Assembly (NCBI RefSeq): GCF_001457035.1
Contig: NZ_KQ758621.1
Span: 120,481-184,480, forward strand
Direction of reading: 5' to 3'
Origin: Fictibacillus enclensis
GTDB lineage: Bacteria; Bacillota; Bacilli; Bacillales; Fictibacillaceae
DNA: 64,000 bases
Shown: piece after piece, positions 26,377-35,682 of the stretch
How positions within the stretch are numbered: position 1 is the stretch's first letter
Layout of the letters: each line of letters opens with the position of its first letter
Notes under the pieces: model-generated
Database searches by the model: none
Seen by the model: only the letters and a program-made list of their open reading frames with translations
Told to the model about the DNA's origin: nothing
Made by a program: the position numbers and the translations under genes

Positions 26377-26408
26377 AAACAGGCTGTTCGTGTTCAACAG
26401 CCTGTTTT
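26377..26408. terminator. Bidirectional terminator
   Basis: AAACAGGCTGTT/AACAGCCTGTTT stem of 12 bp with a 7-base loop, flanked by A and T runs, between two convergent genes. Confidence 0.9.
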
Positions 26409-26414
26409 CTTACG

Positions 26415-27641
26415 TTATAAAGCTTTTTTCTGAAGAACATCAGTATCTTTCTCAACGCTCACATACCGGTTGCTTCCCGCTCCCATGCCAACGAAAAAAA
26501 GTAGCACGCCGGCCACGACCAACACTGTAAGGGGAGGGGTCCAGCTATGGGTTTTATCATGCAAAAAGCCAAAAAGGGCCGGTCCAATCGCAGCCAGCAA
26601 ATAACCGACCGATTGCGCCATTCCTGAAAGCTCTGCCGCCTGATGGGCATTTTGCGTCCGAAGCACAAAAAACATGGTCGCCAAGCCGAATCCTGAGCCG
26701 ATGCCGATCCCAATCAAAATCACATAGAGAGGAGCGAGCCAGGTTATCCCGCTAAGAATGCCTGCATAGCCCAAGAGTAAAAAGAGGACCGTAAATGCTA
26801 CGAGTTTTCGCTGATCTGCGCTCCTGCCCGCCAAAACCGGAACGAAGAACGTTGGAAGAAGACTCGCAAATTGAGTCAGTGACAGCAGCCAGCCGGCTTT
26901 TGAAGGACTCAGTCCCTGCTGATGCAAAATGGCCGGTAGCCAGGTAATAATCGAATAAAAAACGGTGGACTGCAGCCCCATAAACAGCGTCACCTTCCAG
27001 GCAAGCCCTGAGCCCCACATGGATGTGCCTTTTAAAGAAGATATGGGAACATGCTTCATCCTTAGCTGAGGAAGCCAAACAAGAATGGAAACGAGCGAGA
27101 TGAGCACCCAGCACACAAGCGCAAAGCGCCATCCATAGCCCAATCCTTTTGAAATGGGAATACTCACGCCGGAAGCAACGGCTGCCCACATGTTCATGGA
27201 AACCGAATAGGTTCCTGTCATCAACCCTACCTTGTTCGGGAACTCTCTTTTGATTAAACTCGGCAGCAAAACGTTGCATACCGCTATGGCAACTCCAAGC
27301 AATACCGTCCCGCCAAACAATCCGGATGAGAGAGGAACAGACCGCAATAAAATACCTGCACCGAGTAACAGCAATGCACCAAACAGCGTATGCTCCAGGC
27401 CGAATTTGCGTGCCATTTTCGGCGCCAGTGGCGAGATCAACGCAAAAGCGAGCAGCGGCACTGTAGTCAGCATACCCGCGAGTGTGTTGGACATCCCTGT
27501 ATTCTCCCTTATCATCTCGATGAGCGGCCCTACACAGGTTAATGGCGCTCTCAGATTAGCGCCGGCAAAGATAATACCCAAAATCAAAAGCCATCCAGCC
27601 GGCTTGGAAACAGACAACATATGAACGTGTTGATTTTTCAT
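26415..27641 (-). CDS. MFS transporter of the CynX/NimT family (YycB-like)
   Basis: 408 residues, about 12 membrane segments. It carries the CynX/NimT signature near helix 1 (GANLRAPLTCVGPLIEMI) and GLMTGTYSVSMNMWAAVASG in the middle. Family members export cyanate- or nitroimidazole-like compounds, or have unknown substrates. GGAGG supports ATG 27641; a longer frame exists upstream. Its C-terminus faces the small winged-helix gene across a shared terminator. Confidence 0.82.
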   Translation of the reverse strand: MKNQHVHMLSVSKPAGWLLILGIIFAGANLRAPLTCVGPLIEMIRENTGMSNTLAGMLTTVPLLAFALISPLAPKMARKFGLEHTLFGALLLLGAGILLRSVPLSSGLFGGTVLLGVAIAVCNVLLPSLIKREFPNKVGLMTGTYSVSMNMWAAVASGVSIPISKGLGYGWRFALVCWVLISLVSILVWLPQLRMKHVPISSLKGTSMWGSGLAWKVTLFMGLQSTVFYSIITWLPAILHQQGLSPSKAGWLLSLTQFASLLPTFFVPVLAGRSADQRKLVAFTVLFLLLGYAGILSGITWLAPLYVILIGIGIGSGFGLATMFFVLRTQNAHQAAELSGMAQSVGYLLAAIGPALFGFLHDKTHSWTPPLTVLVVAGVLLFFVGMGAGSNRYVSVEKDTDVLQKKAL

Positions 27642-27843
27642 TCTATCTTTCCTCCAATAAGAAAAGGCCCGACTCCTCAAATCCAATGGGGGGGCCGTGG
27701 CACAATGTCATTAGTCTATTTGCATCATAAACACTTATGTATTCGCCATAAGAGAAGAGAGCTGAAAAAAGTGTCATACCTAAAGTATAACATAAATCCA
27801 ATTCCTTTAAAGGGGCACAGGAATAAAACGGTCGTTTAACAAA

Positions 27844-27882
27844 CAAGCAGCCTCCCTCTTCGTGGTACGAGAGGCGGCTGCT
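27844..27882 (-). terminator. Terminator of the anchored-protein gene
   Basis: AAGCAGCC/GGCTGCTT outer stem with an imperfect GAGG/CCTC inner stem, just after the gene at 27901-28356. The rest of 27642-27900 shows no gene. Confidence 0.65.
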
Positions 27883-27900
27883 TTTACACGTTGTAGCCAT

Positions 27901-28356
27901 TCAATATACCTTCTGTTTTTTAAGAATCGTAAAATCCTTATCCACCAGCCAAACCTGGTGCACACGGAGCTCAGGATCAGCTTCTGTGCTGAAATGGTCA
28001 AGACTTACAGTGAAGAATCGCTCCACTTGTTCGTTATAGGACTCATTTTTCGATTGGATGATAAAGAAGGTTTCCTTTTTAGCCAGAACCGCCTGCGTAT
28101 CAAGAACCGAATGGTATCGTTTCAAATCCCCAAAGGTATAGGACATGGAAGAGCGGAACTCCTCTTCGATATCCTGCTTCATTTGATTTTTCGCTTCCCG
28201 CTCCAGCTGCTTCGGATCGACTCCAGCCACTATCAGGCCAGCCGGGGAAGTCTCATTATCTTCATATTTTGCAAAAAGCAGCTGATTCACTTTCATACCC
28301 GTACAAAGACCGGTTACAATAATAAACGCCATAAAAAAGAATACTCCCCGTTTCAT
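27901..28356 (-). CDS. Membrane-anchored extracytoplasmic protein of unknown function
   Basis: 151 residues. Short N-terminal hydrophobic anchor (VFFFMAFIIVTGLCTGMKVN; the Cys lacks a proper lipobox), then a charged external domain rich in Glu/Lys that ends YNEQVERFFTVSLDHFSTEA and VHQVWLVDKDFTILKKQK. GGAGGGG before ATG 28356. Monocistronic by its flanking gaps. I do not recognise the family. Confidence 0.7.
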   Translation of the reverse strand: MKRGVFFFMAFIIVTGLCTGMKVNQLLFAKYEDNETSPAGLIVAGVDPKQLEREAKNQMKQDIEEEFRSSMSYTFGDLKRYHSVLDTQAVLAKKETFFIIQSKNESYNEQVERFFTVSLDHFSTEADPELRVHQVWLVDKDFTILKKQKVY

Positions 28357-28470
28357 ACATCCCCTCCATTCTGGTTGCTCAAATCTCTTAATACAACCTA
28401 TGTCAGGGTGAAGGGAATTAGTAGTGAAAATCTAGCAAAATTTTATGTTTCTATCAGTTCATGAAACAAA

Positions 28471-28517
28471 AAAAGTAACCACCCTGTCAGCGAAGACAAC
28501 CTGAGGTGGTTACTTTT
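28471..28517 (-). terminator. Terminator at the end of the ABC/DUF2264 operon
   Basis: 13-bp stem AAAAGTAACCACC/GGTGGTTACTTTT about 50 bases after the dehydrogenase stop codon, with A/T runs on both sides. Confidence 0.85.
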
Positions 28518-28568
28518 GGTTTTATTAAGCATAGTGAATCTGGTGAATTATCTTAACTATCCTCTTCT

Positions 28569-29564
28569 CTACGCCATAATCCCCATATCCTTCTCCAGAA
28601 CCTCGCACTTCAGCGGTTCGTCCTTTAAATACCGCTGAAATTCATCCAGCATGCTTTGTCCCATCCGGGCACACTCCGGGCCTTTGCTGCCAGCAATGTG
28701 CGGGGTCAGCACCACATTGGGAAGGGTAAATAGAGGTGAGCCGGGAAGAGGCGGCTCGGGGTATGTCACATCCAAGACCGCAGTGATATCCTCACGATGC
28801 ATCAGCACTTCTATCATTTCATCTTCTCGTACGATGGCACCGCGCGCGGTGTTAATAAAACTGGCATTTGGTTTTAACAGGGAGAAATGCTGTCCCGTAA
28901 TCATTCCCCGTGTTTCGTTTAATAACGGCGTATGCAGGGAAACAACGTCTGCCCGCTGAAATACATCTTCCAGTGAACACAACTCCACACCCAGACTTCC
29001 GGCAGCCTCTTCGCTTACATATGGATCATAGGCAATGACCTTCACATCAAATGGCTCAAGCAGATCACAAACCCGGCGGCCGATTTTACTCAGTGAGATG
29101 ATTCCTACTGTGCTTCCATACGCCCCTGCCCCGGCAGATATCGATTTTCCCGGGTAAGCATGATCCCGCTGGATGCTTCGGACATAGCTCCAGCCGCTTT
29201 TTAAGGAAAACAGAATTTGTGACAGTGCAAATTCCGTTACCGGGACGGCATTCGCTTCAGCCGCATTGAAAATCCGGATGTTTCTTCTCCACGACGCCGG
29301 AGTGGCAATGTTTTTTACTGTTCCTGCCGCATAAAAAACGGCGTTCAGACGGGGCGCTGCCGCCAAAAATGCTTCGTCGAGCTCTGGCCCTCCCCATCCA
29401 GAAAAAATGATCTCAACATCCTTTAGAATGGATTTATTTTCCTTAGCCCGGTCCTTAGTCAAAAAAGGAAGATCCATACCAACCAGATCTTCAATTTGCT
29501 GTCGTATAGTTGACGGGTAAACCCAATCAAAAGGCGCCTCGTCCATGATAAATAATCCTTTCAT
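28569..29564 (-). CDS. D-isomer-specific 2-hydroxyacid dehydrogenase-family protein
   Basis: 331 residues. NAD-binding domain with GSTVGIISLSKIGRRVCDLL, substrate Arg in FINTARGAIV, Glu in DVTYPEPP and catalytic His in LTPHIAGSKG. It reduces a 2-oxoacid or oxidises a 2-hydroxyacid. Last gene of the importer operon, 22 bases after DUF2264, so its substrate is probably a sugar acid from that pathway. AAGGAG precedes ATG 29564. Confidence 0.85.
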   Translation of the reverse strand: MKGLFIMDEAPFDWVYPSTIRQQIEDLVGMDLPFLTKDRAKENKSILKDVEIIFSGWGGPELDEAFLAAAPRLNAVFYAAGTVKNIATPASWRRNIRIFNAAEANAVPVTEFALSQILFSLKSGWSYVRSIQRDHAYPGKSISAGAGAYGSTVGIISLSKIGRRVCDLLEPFDVKVIAYDPYVSEEAAGSLGVELCSLEDVFQRADVVSLHTPLLNETRGMITGQHFSLLKPNASFINTARGAIVREDEMIEVLMHREDITAVLDVTYPEPPLPGSPLFTLPNVVLTPHIAGSKGPECARMGQSMLDEFQRYLKDEPLKCEVLEKDMGIMA

Positions 29565-29586
29565 ACGGTTTGCACTCCTTTCCCAC

Positions 29587-30732
29587 TTAACTTTTCAATG
29601 CATGATCCATCGGAAAATCCAATCCGGACCAAGCCTTTTTTGACGTCCAGCTTTCATCCTCATCACGCCAGAAGGAAACTGATTCCGGCAAGCCCGTGGG
29701 CAAAAAGATCAACGAGCAAAGATAGGTAGAGCCATTCGTAATGTAGCCTTCACCAATTCCCGGCTGATGGCCGCAAAATCCGACCGATAACCAACCATCG
29801 TCCGTATACGTTCCGGCCGCATGGAGGCACTTTTCCAAAACGGCAGTCAATCCGCACCGAACCTGGGCGGAAGACACACTCTCCGGCAAGTCCTCTCGCC
29901 ACGCGTGCTGAGCCAGCGTATGAAAAACACCGCAGCGGTAGGCGAGCGAACGGCCAACAGCCGGAAATGTTCCTTCCGGCGAGATCAACCGTTCAAGAAT
30001 TTCTGCATAGCGGCGCGACCTCTCTTTTACCGTTTCCGCTCTTTCATGCCAGTCATCATAATGAAAACCAACCGACTCCAAAATCTCGAGCAGCATCGGC
30101 TGAATAACAAAGCTGTTATAGTAATCAAAGCGAAAATGGGGACCGTCACTGTAGACGCCATCCCCCGCATACCATTGCTCCATCTGCTTGATGGCATAGT
30201 CAATCCGCATGTGATCCCAGTCACTTTCACCCATCCGGTGCAATGCCGCTTCAATCATAGCGGAAAACAGCAGCCAGTTGGAGAACACGGGTTTTCTTGA
30301 TCGGGCCGCTTTAAAAGCATTAACCACATTCCTCTTCACCCGGCCATCCAGCTTCTCCCACAGCTCGGTCGGTGCACGAAGAATGGCTTGGGCCAAAAAT
30401 GCAGTGTCCACAATCGGCTGAAAGCCCTGTGAAAAATTCATATAGTCGGGTGATGACGGGTCCGTTCCAGCATCAATCGCCTCACGAGCCAGCTCACAAT
30501 AATGGCTTCGAATACGTTCTTCACTGCCTTCTGATTTTCCTTCCAGCCACGGCGCCATCCCGACAAGCAGCCGGGCCAGTGTTTCCAGATGAACATACGA
30601 TTCTCTGTCTGCACCTTCTTTCATTTCCACCTTCATGTTTGCTTTCAGTTCTCTTTTGGCCAACGCCTCAAGCGGGGTTCTGGCTAATGTGAGCATGGTG
30701 TCGAGCCATAATGAGCGCATTGGGTTATCCAT
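29587..30732 (-). CDS. DUF2264 protein, probable (alpha/alpha)6 glycan-active enzyme
   Basis: 381 residues beginning MDNPMRSLWLDTMLTLARTP, the usual N-terminus of PF10022. Further conserved segments: YMNFSQGFQPIVDTAFLA, WLLFSAMIEAAL, GDGVYSDGPHFRFDYYNSFV and FPAVGRSLAYRCGVFHTLAQ. As I recall, some DUF2264 proteins are classed as GH154 beta-glucuronidases; the fold resembles unsaturated glucuronyl hydrolases. No signal peptide, so it would act on imported oligosaccharides. Start ATG 30732 overlaps the DUF624 stop by eight bases. Confidence 0.82.
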   Translation of the reverse strand: MDNPMRSLWLDTMLTLARTPLEALAKRELKANMKVEMKEGADRESYVHLETLARLLVGMAPWLEGKSEGSEERIRSHYCELAREAIDAGTDPSSPDYMNFSQGFQPIVDTAFLAQAILRAPTELWEKLDGRVKRNVVNAFKAARSRKPVFSNWLLFSAMIEAALHRMGESDWDHMRIDYAIKQMEQWYAGDGVYSDGPHFRFDYYNSFVIQPMLLEILESVGFHYDDWHERAETVKERSRRYAEILERLISPEGTFPAVGRSLAYRCGVFHTLAQHAWREDLPESVSSAQVRCGLTAVLEKCLHAAGTYTDDGWLSVGFCGHQPGIGEGYITNGSTYLCSLIFLPTGLPESVSFWRDEDESWTSKKAWSGLDFPMDHALKS

Positions 30733-31360
30733 TCCACCCACCCGCTTTTGCTTTCCCTTCGAGCCGGAGAAATGCGCAATGAGAAAACCACATCGAAAGA
30801 AAGCCCGCACCACTCACATAAAAAAAGACAGAAAGCCCTGGGATCACATAGCAAATATACGTTACCACCAGGATACTCATGCCGCTGAATACCGTCATCA
30901 ACGGTGAGGACAACCCTACAAACAAGGCATTTTTCACACAATCCAGAAGTCCGCCTTTAAAATGGGCCAGCACCGGAAAAAGATACAGAAGGACGATCAC
31001 ATATAAAAAGAACAAACCAAGTAGCAAAACTTTCAGCACACCAACCAAAAAATAATCAACGGGAAACACCAGTTTTACATTTACCCACAGAAGCATTCCA
31101 AACAGCACCATAAAATACCCCAACAGGTTCGCCTTTACAAACTGAGTTCGGTATTCTCTCCAGAACTGCCGGATAAGCGAAGGGCTTTCCTCTTTCCTGA
31201 TCCAGGAACGCTCAACTGCAAAAAGCGCTGCGGTTGCCGGGAAAACACCGCCGATCACCAATCCTGCCAGGCTGAAAAGGAGGCACAGAACACTTAAAAA
31301 CGCGAACCGTGCAAACCACACACAGGCCATGTAAAAGCCCCCAAAGGCTGTACCGTCCAT
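30725..31360 (-). CDS. DUF624 (YesL-family) membrane protein
   Basis: 211 residues, about five membrane segments. Family motifs: GGVFPATAALFAVERSWIR and REYRTQFVKANLLGYF. DUF624 proteins sit in many Bacillus polysaccharide ABC operons, possibly helping transporter function. Here it lies between the binding protein and DUF2264. Start after GGAGGG. Confidence 0.82.
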   Translation of the reverse strand: MDGTAFGGFYMACVWFARFAFLSVLCLLFSLAGLVIGGVFPATAALFAVERSWIRKEESPSLIRQFWREYRTQFVKANLLGYFMVLFGMLLWVNVKLVFPVDYFLVGVLKVLLLGLFFLYVIVLLYLFPVLAHFKGGLLDCVKNALFVGLSSPLMTVFSGMSILVVTYICYVIPGLSVFFYVSGAGFLSMWFSHCAFLRLEGKAKAGGWNG

Positions 31361-31383
31361 CCAACATCCCTCCTATGCAAAGA

Positions 31384-31406
31384 AAGGAGGATTTCTCCTC
31401 CTCCTC
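31384..31406 (-). terminator. Weak intercistronic hairpin after the binding-protein gene
   Basis: AAGGAGGA/TCCTCCTT 8-bp stem in the gap between the binding-protein and DUF624 genes, followed by a U-rich stretch on the transcript. It probably tunes downstream expression and could also mask purine-rich sequence. Confidence 0.45.
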
Positions 31407-31413
31407 CTTCAAC

Positions 31414-32769
31414 TTACTTTCTATTTTTCACCCAGGCGGTGCTCTCGCGTTGCGCTTTATCCAACGCCTGTTGTGCCGTACGCTTGCCGGTCAAGGCAGC
31501 TTCCACCTCTGACGTCAAGGTAAAGCGCGGCTGTGAGGAGCCCCAAGGATAGCGCGGTGTCCACGGACTGCTCATCGCTTCAAACACAGGCTGCATCAAC
31601 GGCATTTCCTTTGTACTTTTCCACGTTTCTGCAGCTTTAATGGCCGGAATGGCACCTACTTCTTCAAAGACGTACTTTTGCGCAAATTCATCGGTCGCAA
31701 ATTTAATCCATTCCCAGGCCAGGTCTTTATTTTTACTGCTCTTGGCGATCGCGAGCGGACTTCCTGCAAACAATCCGCCTTTTCCGTCCTTGTTCTTGAA
31801 TTCCTGTGCGATTCCAATCCGATCTTCTAACCCTTGAGCATAGGTCGGTTTGATGGTATCGCCAGGTCCCTGGTTCATCATGATGGCGACATTGTTATCC
31901 TTGGTGAGCCATTTTTCCTGGCCCTGGTTGCTGACAAGGCCCTTTGGCGCGTAATTCTTCATGTCGAGCAGCCAGTCCAGCCCTTTTTTCATCTCCGGAG
32001 AGTTAAAATTGAACTTTACGTCTTTCCAGGCAAATCCTTCTCCCCATTTACCGTTTTGGCCCTCAGCCAGATCGATCAAGGTGAACGCGGAAGACCAGTC
32101 ACCGCGGAACCAGATGCCATAGTTCTGCTTACCGGTTTTCGGGTTTTTCCCGGTCATTTGTTTCGCCTTTTCCGCAACCTCCTTCATGGTCGGGTGGTCG
32201 GAAAGATAGTCAACACCCCAGTCGTCAAACAGCTTTTTGTCATACGCGATAAATCGAGCGTCTCCCAAAAACGGAAGACCGTAGATTTGCAGTTTGTCGT
32301 CATCCTTGCCAAGCACCTTCCAGCCATCCACCTGACTGTCGATAAACTTGTCCAGATCCATTTCTTTGTCTTTATCGATGTACGGCTGAAGAGGTTCAAG
32401 TACACCCTGAGGCGCGAAATCCGCGAGTCCAGGCATCTGATACACATCGGCTTCATTGGAGGTAATCATCGCCTGCGTTTTTTCCGTATATCCTTCCCAC
32501 GGCATCAGAATGAAATCAACCGTTGCACCGGGATGCTGTTTTTCAAATTCCTCCTTTAACACGTCAATCCCTTTCACTTTCTTTCCCGTGATCGGATCAG
32601 TTGCCGTTTTATCTTTGAAGTCTCCGATCATCTGCACCTTAATCTTTTTCCCTGCCCACTTTCCATCCGCTTTTCCTGAAGTATCTGAGCTTGAACAGCC
32701 GGTCAGCATGGCCATCACAGCCAGAATTAAAATGAGCGATAACGAAATCCCTTTCCGAACATGTTTCAT
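31414..32769 (-). CDS. ABC sugar transporter substrate-binding lipoprotein (module i)
   Basis: 451 residues. Lipobox MLTGC, Ser-rich linker, then a type 1 solute-binding fold (EEFEKQHPGATVDFILMPWE; DVYQMPGLADF; KDLAWEWIKFATDEFAQKYV). Third gene of the operon, following two permeases, a permease-first order unlike frl. AAAGGAGG before the ATG. The paired DUF624/DUF2264 genes suggest an oligosaccharide, perhaps with uronic acid. No ATPase gene is present. Confidence 0.87.
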   Translation of the reverse strand: MKHVRKGISLSLILILAVMAMLTGCSSSDTSGKADGKWAGKKIKVQMIGDFKDKTATDPITGKKVKGIDVLKEEFEKQHPGATVDFILMPWEGYTEKTQAMITSNEADVYQMPGLADFAPQGVLEPLQPYIDKDKEMDLDKFIDSQVDGWKVLGKDDDKLQIYGLPFLGDARFIAYDKKLFDDWGVDYLSDHPTMKEVAEKAKQMTGKNPKTGKQNYGIWFRGDWSSAFTLIDLAEGQNGKWGEGFAWKDVKFNFNSPEMKKGLDWLLDMKNYAPKGLVSNQGQEKWLTKDNNVAIMMNQGPGDTIKPTYAQGLEDRIGIAQEFKNKDGKGGLFAGSPLAIAKSSKNKDLAWEWIKFATDEFAQKYVFEEVGAIPAIKAAETWKSTKEMPLMQPVFEAMSSPWTPRYPWGSSQPRFTLTSEVEAALTGKRTAQQALDKAQRESTAWVKNRK

Positions 32770-32794
32770 TTTTCCGCCTCCTTTAAAATGGGTC

Positions 32795-33649
32795 CTACTC
32801 TCCTTTTACTCCGCTAAGGGCAATGCTCTGAATGATGTATTTTTGTAAAAACAGATACAAAATGACGATCGGCAGGACACTCATGGTCGCTAGTGCCATC
32901 GTTAATCCGCCAAGTCTTGTCCCGTTCTCGAGCGAGAAGCTGGCGAGATACAGAGGGACGGTCTGAAGCTCTTTGTCGTTCAACACAACGAGCGGCCACA
33001 TGAAATCGTTCCAGCTCCAGATAAAGGCTAAAATAATCATCGTCGCCACAATCGGTCCGGCAAGAGGAAGATAAATGCGGAAAAAGGTTGTAAATTCCCC
33101 TGCCCCGTCAATTTGCGAGGCCTCTCTCAGCGTGTCCGGTAATTGGTCAAAGAACTGCTTGCAAAGAAAGATCAGCATGCCACTGATCAGAGACGGCAGA
33201 ACGAGTGGCCAGAACGTATTAAGCAGATGAACGGAATTAAACAGCTTGTACAATGGAATCAGGCGCGGCTCCATTGGGATCATGAGCGTGCAAAGGACGA
33301 CCACAAACAACACCTTTTTTCCTTTGAACCGTCCTTTGGAAAACGCATATCCTGCGAGAAGCGATGCCGATACACCGATAAGTACAGAACTGACGGTAAC
33401 GATCGCAGAGTTGAGGTAAGCCTTGATCAGGCTTCCGTTTTCAAACACGATGCCAAAGTTAAACGATGATGGGTGCTTCGGTACTAATTTGGGCGGAAAG
33501 GGCATCGTGACATTGGCGGTGCGGTCAAATCCCACGCTCACCATCCAGACAAAAGGCGTAATGAGCAGCAGACCAAACACCAGCAAAATAACGAATTTGA
33601 AGCCTCCTGCAATCTGTTCTCTCTTTCTATAGGAAAGCCCAGCTTTCAT
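32795..33649 (-). CDS. ABC sugar transporter permease, MalG-like (module i)
   Basis: About 284 residues, six membrane helices. EAA loop: TLREASQIDGAGEFTTFFRI. AAGGGGG is correctly spaced for ATG 33649 (MKAGLSYRKRE) rather than the ATG nine bases upstream. Ends with LSGVKGE, typical of CUT1 MalG-type permeases. Partner of the next upstream permease. Confidence 0.87.
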   Translation of the reverse strand: MKAGLSYRKREQIAGGFKFVILLVFGLLLITPFVWMVSVGFDRTANVTMPFPPKLVPKHPSSFNFGIVFENGSLIKAYLNSAIVTVSSVLIGVSASLLAGYAFSKGRFKGKKVLFVVVLCTLMIPMEPRLIPLYKLFNSVHLLNTFWPLVLPSLISGMLIFLCKQFFDQLPDTLREASQIDGAGEFTTFFRIYLPLAGPIVATMIILAFIWSWNDFMWPLVVLNDKELQTVPLYLASFSLENGTRLGGLTMALATMSVLPIVILYLFLQKYIIQSIALSGVKGE

Positions 33650-33669
33650 GAAACACATCCCCCTTTCGC

Positions 33670-34590
33670 TTAGATTTTCATCTTGGAAACTTTCAGGTTA
33701 ATAAACGTGAAGACCAGTATCAAAATAAACATAATATACGTTGCGGCCGAAGCGATTCCGAACTCAAACCCTGTGAAGCCTCGTTCGTAAATAAACGCTC
33801 CCATCGTTTGAATCGACCGCGCCGGACTTCCGTTTGGGCCCCCCAGCACATAGACTTCATTAAATCGCTGCAGCGCTCCAATCCATCCGGTAATCAGCAA
33901 AAAGGCAAAGGTTCCTGCCATATTGGGAATGGTGATAAAAAACCATTGCTGCAGTCCGCTTGCTCCGTCGATTTTTGCGGCTTCGTACATTTCGCTCGGA
34001 ATCGCCTGGAGATTGGCAAGACAGATGATGATGACAAAACCAACCCAGTGCCAAACCGCAAGAATAATGACCGCCCATTTTGAGGTGGAAGGATCAGAAA
34101 GCCAGCCTGGTGTCGGCAGCCCGATGGCATGAAGAACATAGTTGACGATTCCCATTTCCGGATGAAGCACGAAAGCAAAAATCATGGCAGCGGCAACAAT
34201 GGACGTAACATTAGGCAGGAAATAGAGGACTTTGAAAAAATTCTGGCCCCGTTTGGTAGAGTTGATGATCGATGCAAAGATAAAACCGAGCGGAATGGTA
34301 ATGATGATTTGAAAGATGCCGATAAAAAAGGTGTTCCAAACGGCGTTCCAGAACGAGTTCGAGGTTAAGACCGACTTGAAGTTTGCGAGTCCGATATAAT
34401 GCTCGACCGTTCCGTTGGATTGATAGAAACTGAGGCGCAGAGATTCAAAGATGGGGTAGACCATGAACAGCAGGATCCCTAAGAAACTCGGAATCAGGAA
34501 AACATACCATTTCAGCCCCCAGTCCTTCCGTTTGCTTCGCACCTTTTCCACTTCCATTCGTACGTTCAGCTCAATGCTGTTGTTAGCCAT
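33670..34590 (-). CDS. ABC sugar transporter permease, MalF-like (module i)
   Basis: 306 residues, six membrane helices; EAA loop EMYEAAKIDGASGLQQWFFI. First gene of the importer operon. AGGAGG before ATG 34590. A cre-like site lies about 50 bases upstream. The AraC regulator gene immediately upstream in the same direction probably controls it. Confidence 0.87.
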   Translation of the reverse strand: MANNSIELNVRMEVEKVRSKRKDWGLKWYVFLIPSFLGILLFMVYPIFESLRLSFYQSNGTVEHYIGLANFKSVLTSNSFWNAVWNTFFIGIFQIIITIPLGFIFASIINSTKRGQNFFKVLYFLPNVTSIVAAAMIFAFVLHPEMGIVNYVLHAIGLPTPGWLSDPSTSKWAVIILAVWHWVGFVIIICLANLQAIPSEMYEAAKIDGASGLQQWFFITIPNMAGTFAFLLITGWIGALQRFNEVYVLGGPNGSPARSIQTMGAFIYERGFTGFEFGIASAATYIMFILILVFTFINLKVSKMKI

Positions 34591-34637
34591 AACAGCCTCC
34601 TTTCAATTGGCGGGAAAATCAGGGTTTTGCCTGGATA

Positions 34638-34651
34638 ATAAAACGCTTTCA
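34638..34651. promoter_or_regulatory. Candidate CcpA (cre-like) site upstream of the importer operon
   Basis: TGAAAGCGTTTTAT on the minus strand matches the first ten positions of the cre consensus TGWAANCGNTNWCA but not the last CA. Its position just before the first permease gene fits glucose repression. Confidence 0.4.
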
Positions 34652-34747
34652 TTTGTCTGTTTAATTTTACTAATTTTCGGATAATTTAAAGGTTGCAGGA
34701 TGGTCCTTTTTTTTGAAAAATTTGTCTGATATTGCTCTATTTTGGTT

Positions 34748-35644
34748 TTAATAGTTTCCGATCTGATCCAGCGCTTCACTTATGGTACGCTCGTTGCGGT
34801 AGGCGGTGGGTGTAATTTTAACTTGTTTGCGGAAAAAGCGGCTAAAATGCGAGGAATTTTCAAATCCAGACTCCAATGCCACCTCCAGGATCGACATTTC
34901 AGGGTGCATTTCGAGCAAATACTTGGCCCTTTTGATGCGGCAGCTCATCAGATATTCCATGATCGTAAAGCCGGTTACGCACTTGAAGATTCTGGACATA
35001 TAATATTTGCTGATACTCAGGCTCTTGGCGATATCGTCCAGTTTGATGTTCTTTTCGCGGTTGTCTTCCACCCACCGGATGATGCGGTCGACGTGCATGT
35101 GTTTTTCCGACTTGACGGAGGGAATTTTGACGATCCTCAACTTGCTCAATTCATAGATTTTAAACAACAGCTGAACGAGAAGCGTAGTCACTTCGCCTTC
35201 CTTCAGCCGGTTTTCAAACTTGTCCTCCTGCTTGTACCCTTTTGAAAAACCGACCTGTGCTATTTTCTTGATCAGCTCTTCGATTTCAAGCAGCATGTCC
35301 TGATCCACCCCGCGGAACAAGCAATTGTTCAGCATATAAAAAGGGTTTAACAGCTCCGGCACCTTTAAATTGGCGAGCACAGGCTTCAGCCACTCTCCGG
35401 AAAACTGAATCACGCTTCGGATATAAGGCTGCTCTTCTTCAGGGTAAGGCCGGTGCAGTGTCAAACCATCCATAATGATAATGTCGTTTTCCTGAAGGTG
35501 ATGGATTTCATCACCGATCATGTACTTGCATCGGCCGCTGTGAAAGAAATACACCTCGTACGTATCATGGGAATGGAAATCATAGTCCTCTTTCTTGATC
35601 TCTTTGGACATCCGGTATTCAGAAACAAAGAATTCTTCCTCCAA
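34748..35644 (-). CDS. AraC-family regulator with N-terminal cupin (module i)
   Basis: 298 residues. Residues 20-100 form a cupin-like sensor (DFHSHDTYEVYFFHSGRCKY, then ENDIIIMDGLTLHRP). The C-terminal AraC domain has two helix-turn-helices (KLDDIAKSLSISKYYMSRIF and MSILEVALESGFENSSHFSR). TTG start after GGGGGAG. Last gene of the isomerase/oxidoreductase operon and directly upstream of the importer operon, so it probably activates both in response to a sugar. Confidence 0.87.
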   Translation of the reverse strand: MEEEFFVSEYRMSKEIKKEDYDFHSHDTYEVYFFHSGRCKYMIGDEIHHLQENDIIIMDGLTLHRPYPEEEQPYIRSVIQFSGEWLKPVLANLKVPELLNPFYMLNNCLFRGVDQDMLLEIEELIKKIAQVGFSKGYKQEDKFENRLKEGEVTTLLVQLLFKIYELSKLRIVKIPSVKSEKHMHVDRIIRWVEDNREKNIKLDDIAKSLSISKYYMSRIFKCVTGFTIMEYLMSCRIKRAKYLLEMHPEMSILEVALESGFENSSHFSRFFRKQVKITPTAYRNERTISEALDQIGNY

Positions 35645-35682
35645 TTTTTTCTCCCCCTTTACGATTTAAAAAGCTAACCTGA

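Noticed and set aside
31834..32559. 241-codon open frame antisense to a binding-protein gene
   Set aside because: The opposite strand has a clear lipoprotein signal and fold; this is a shadow.
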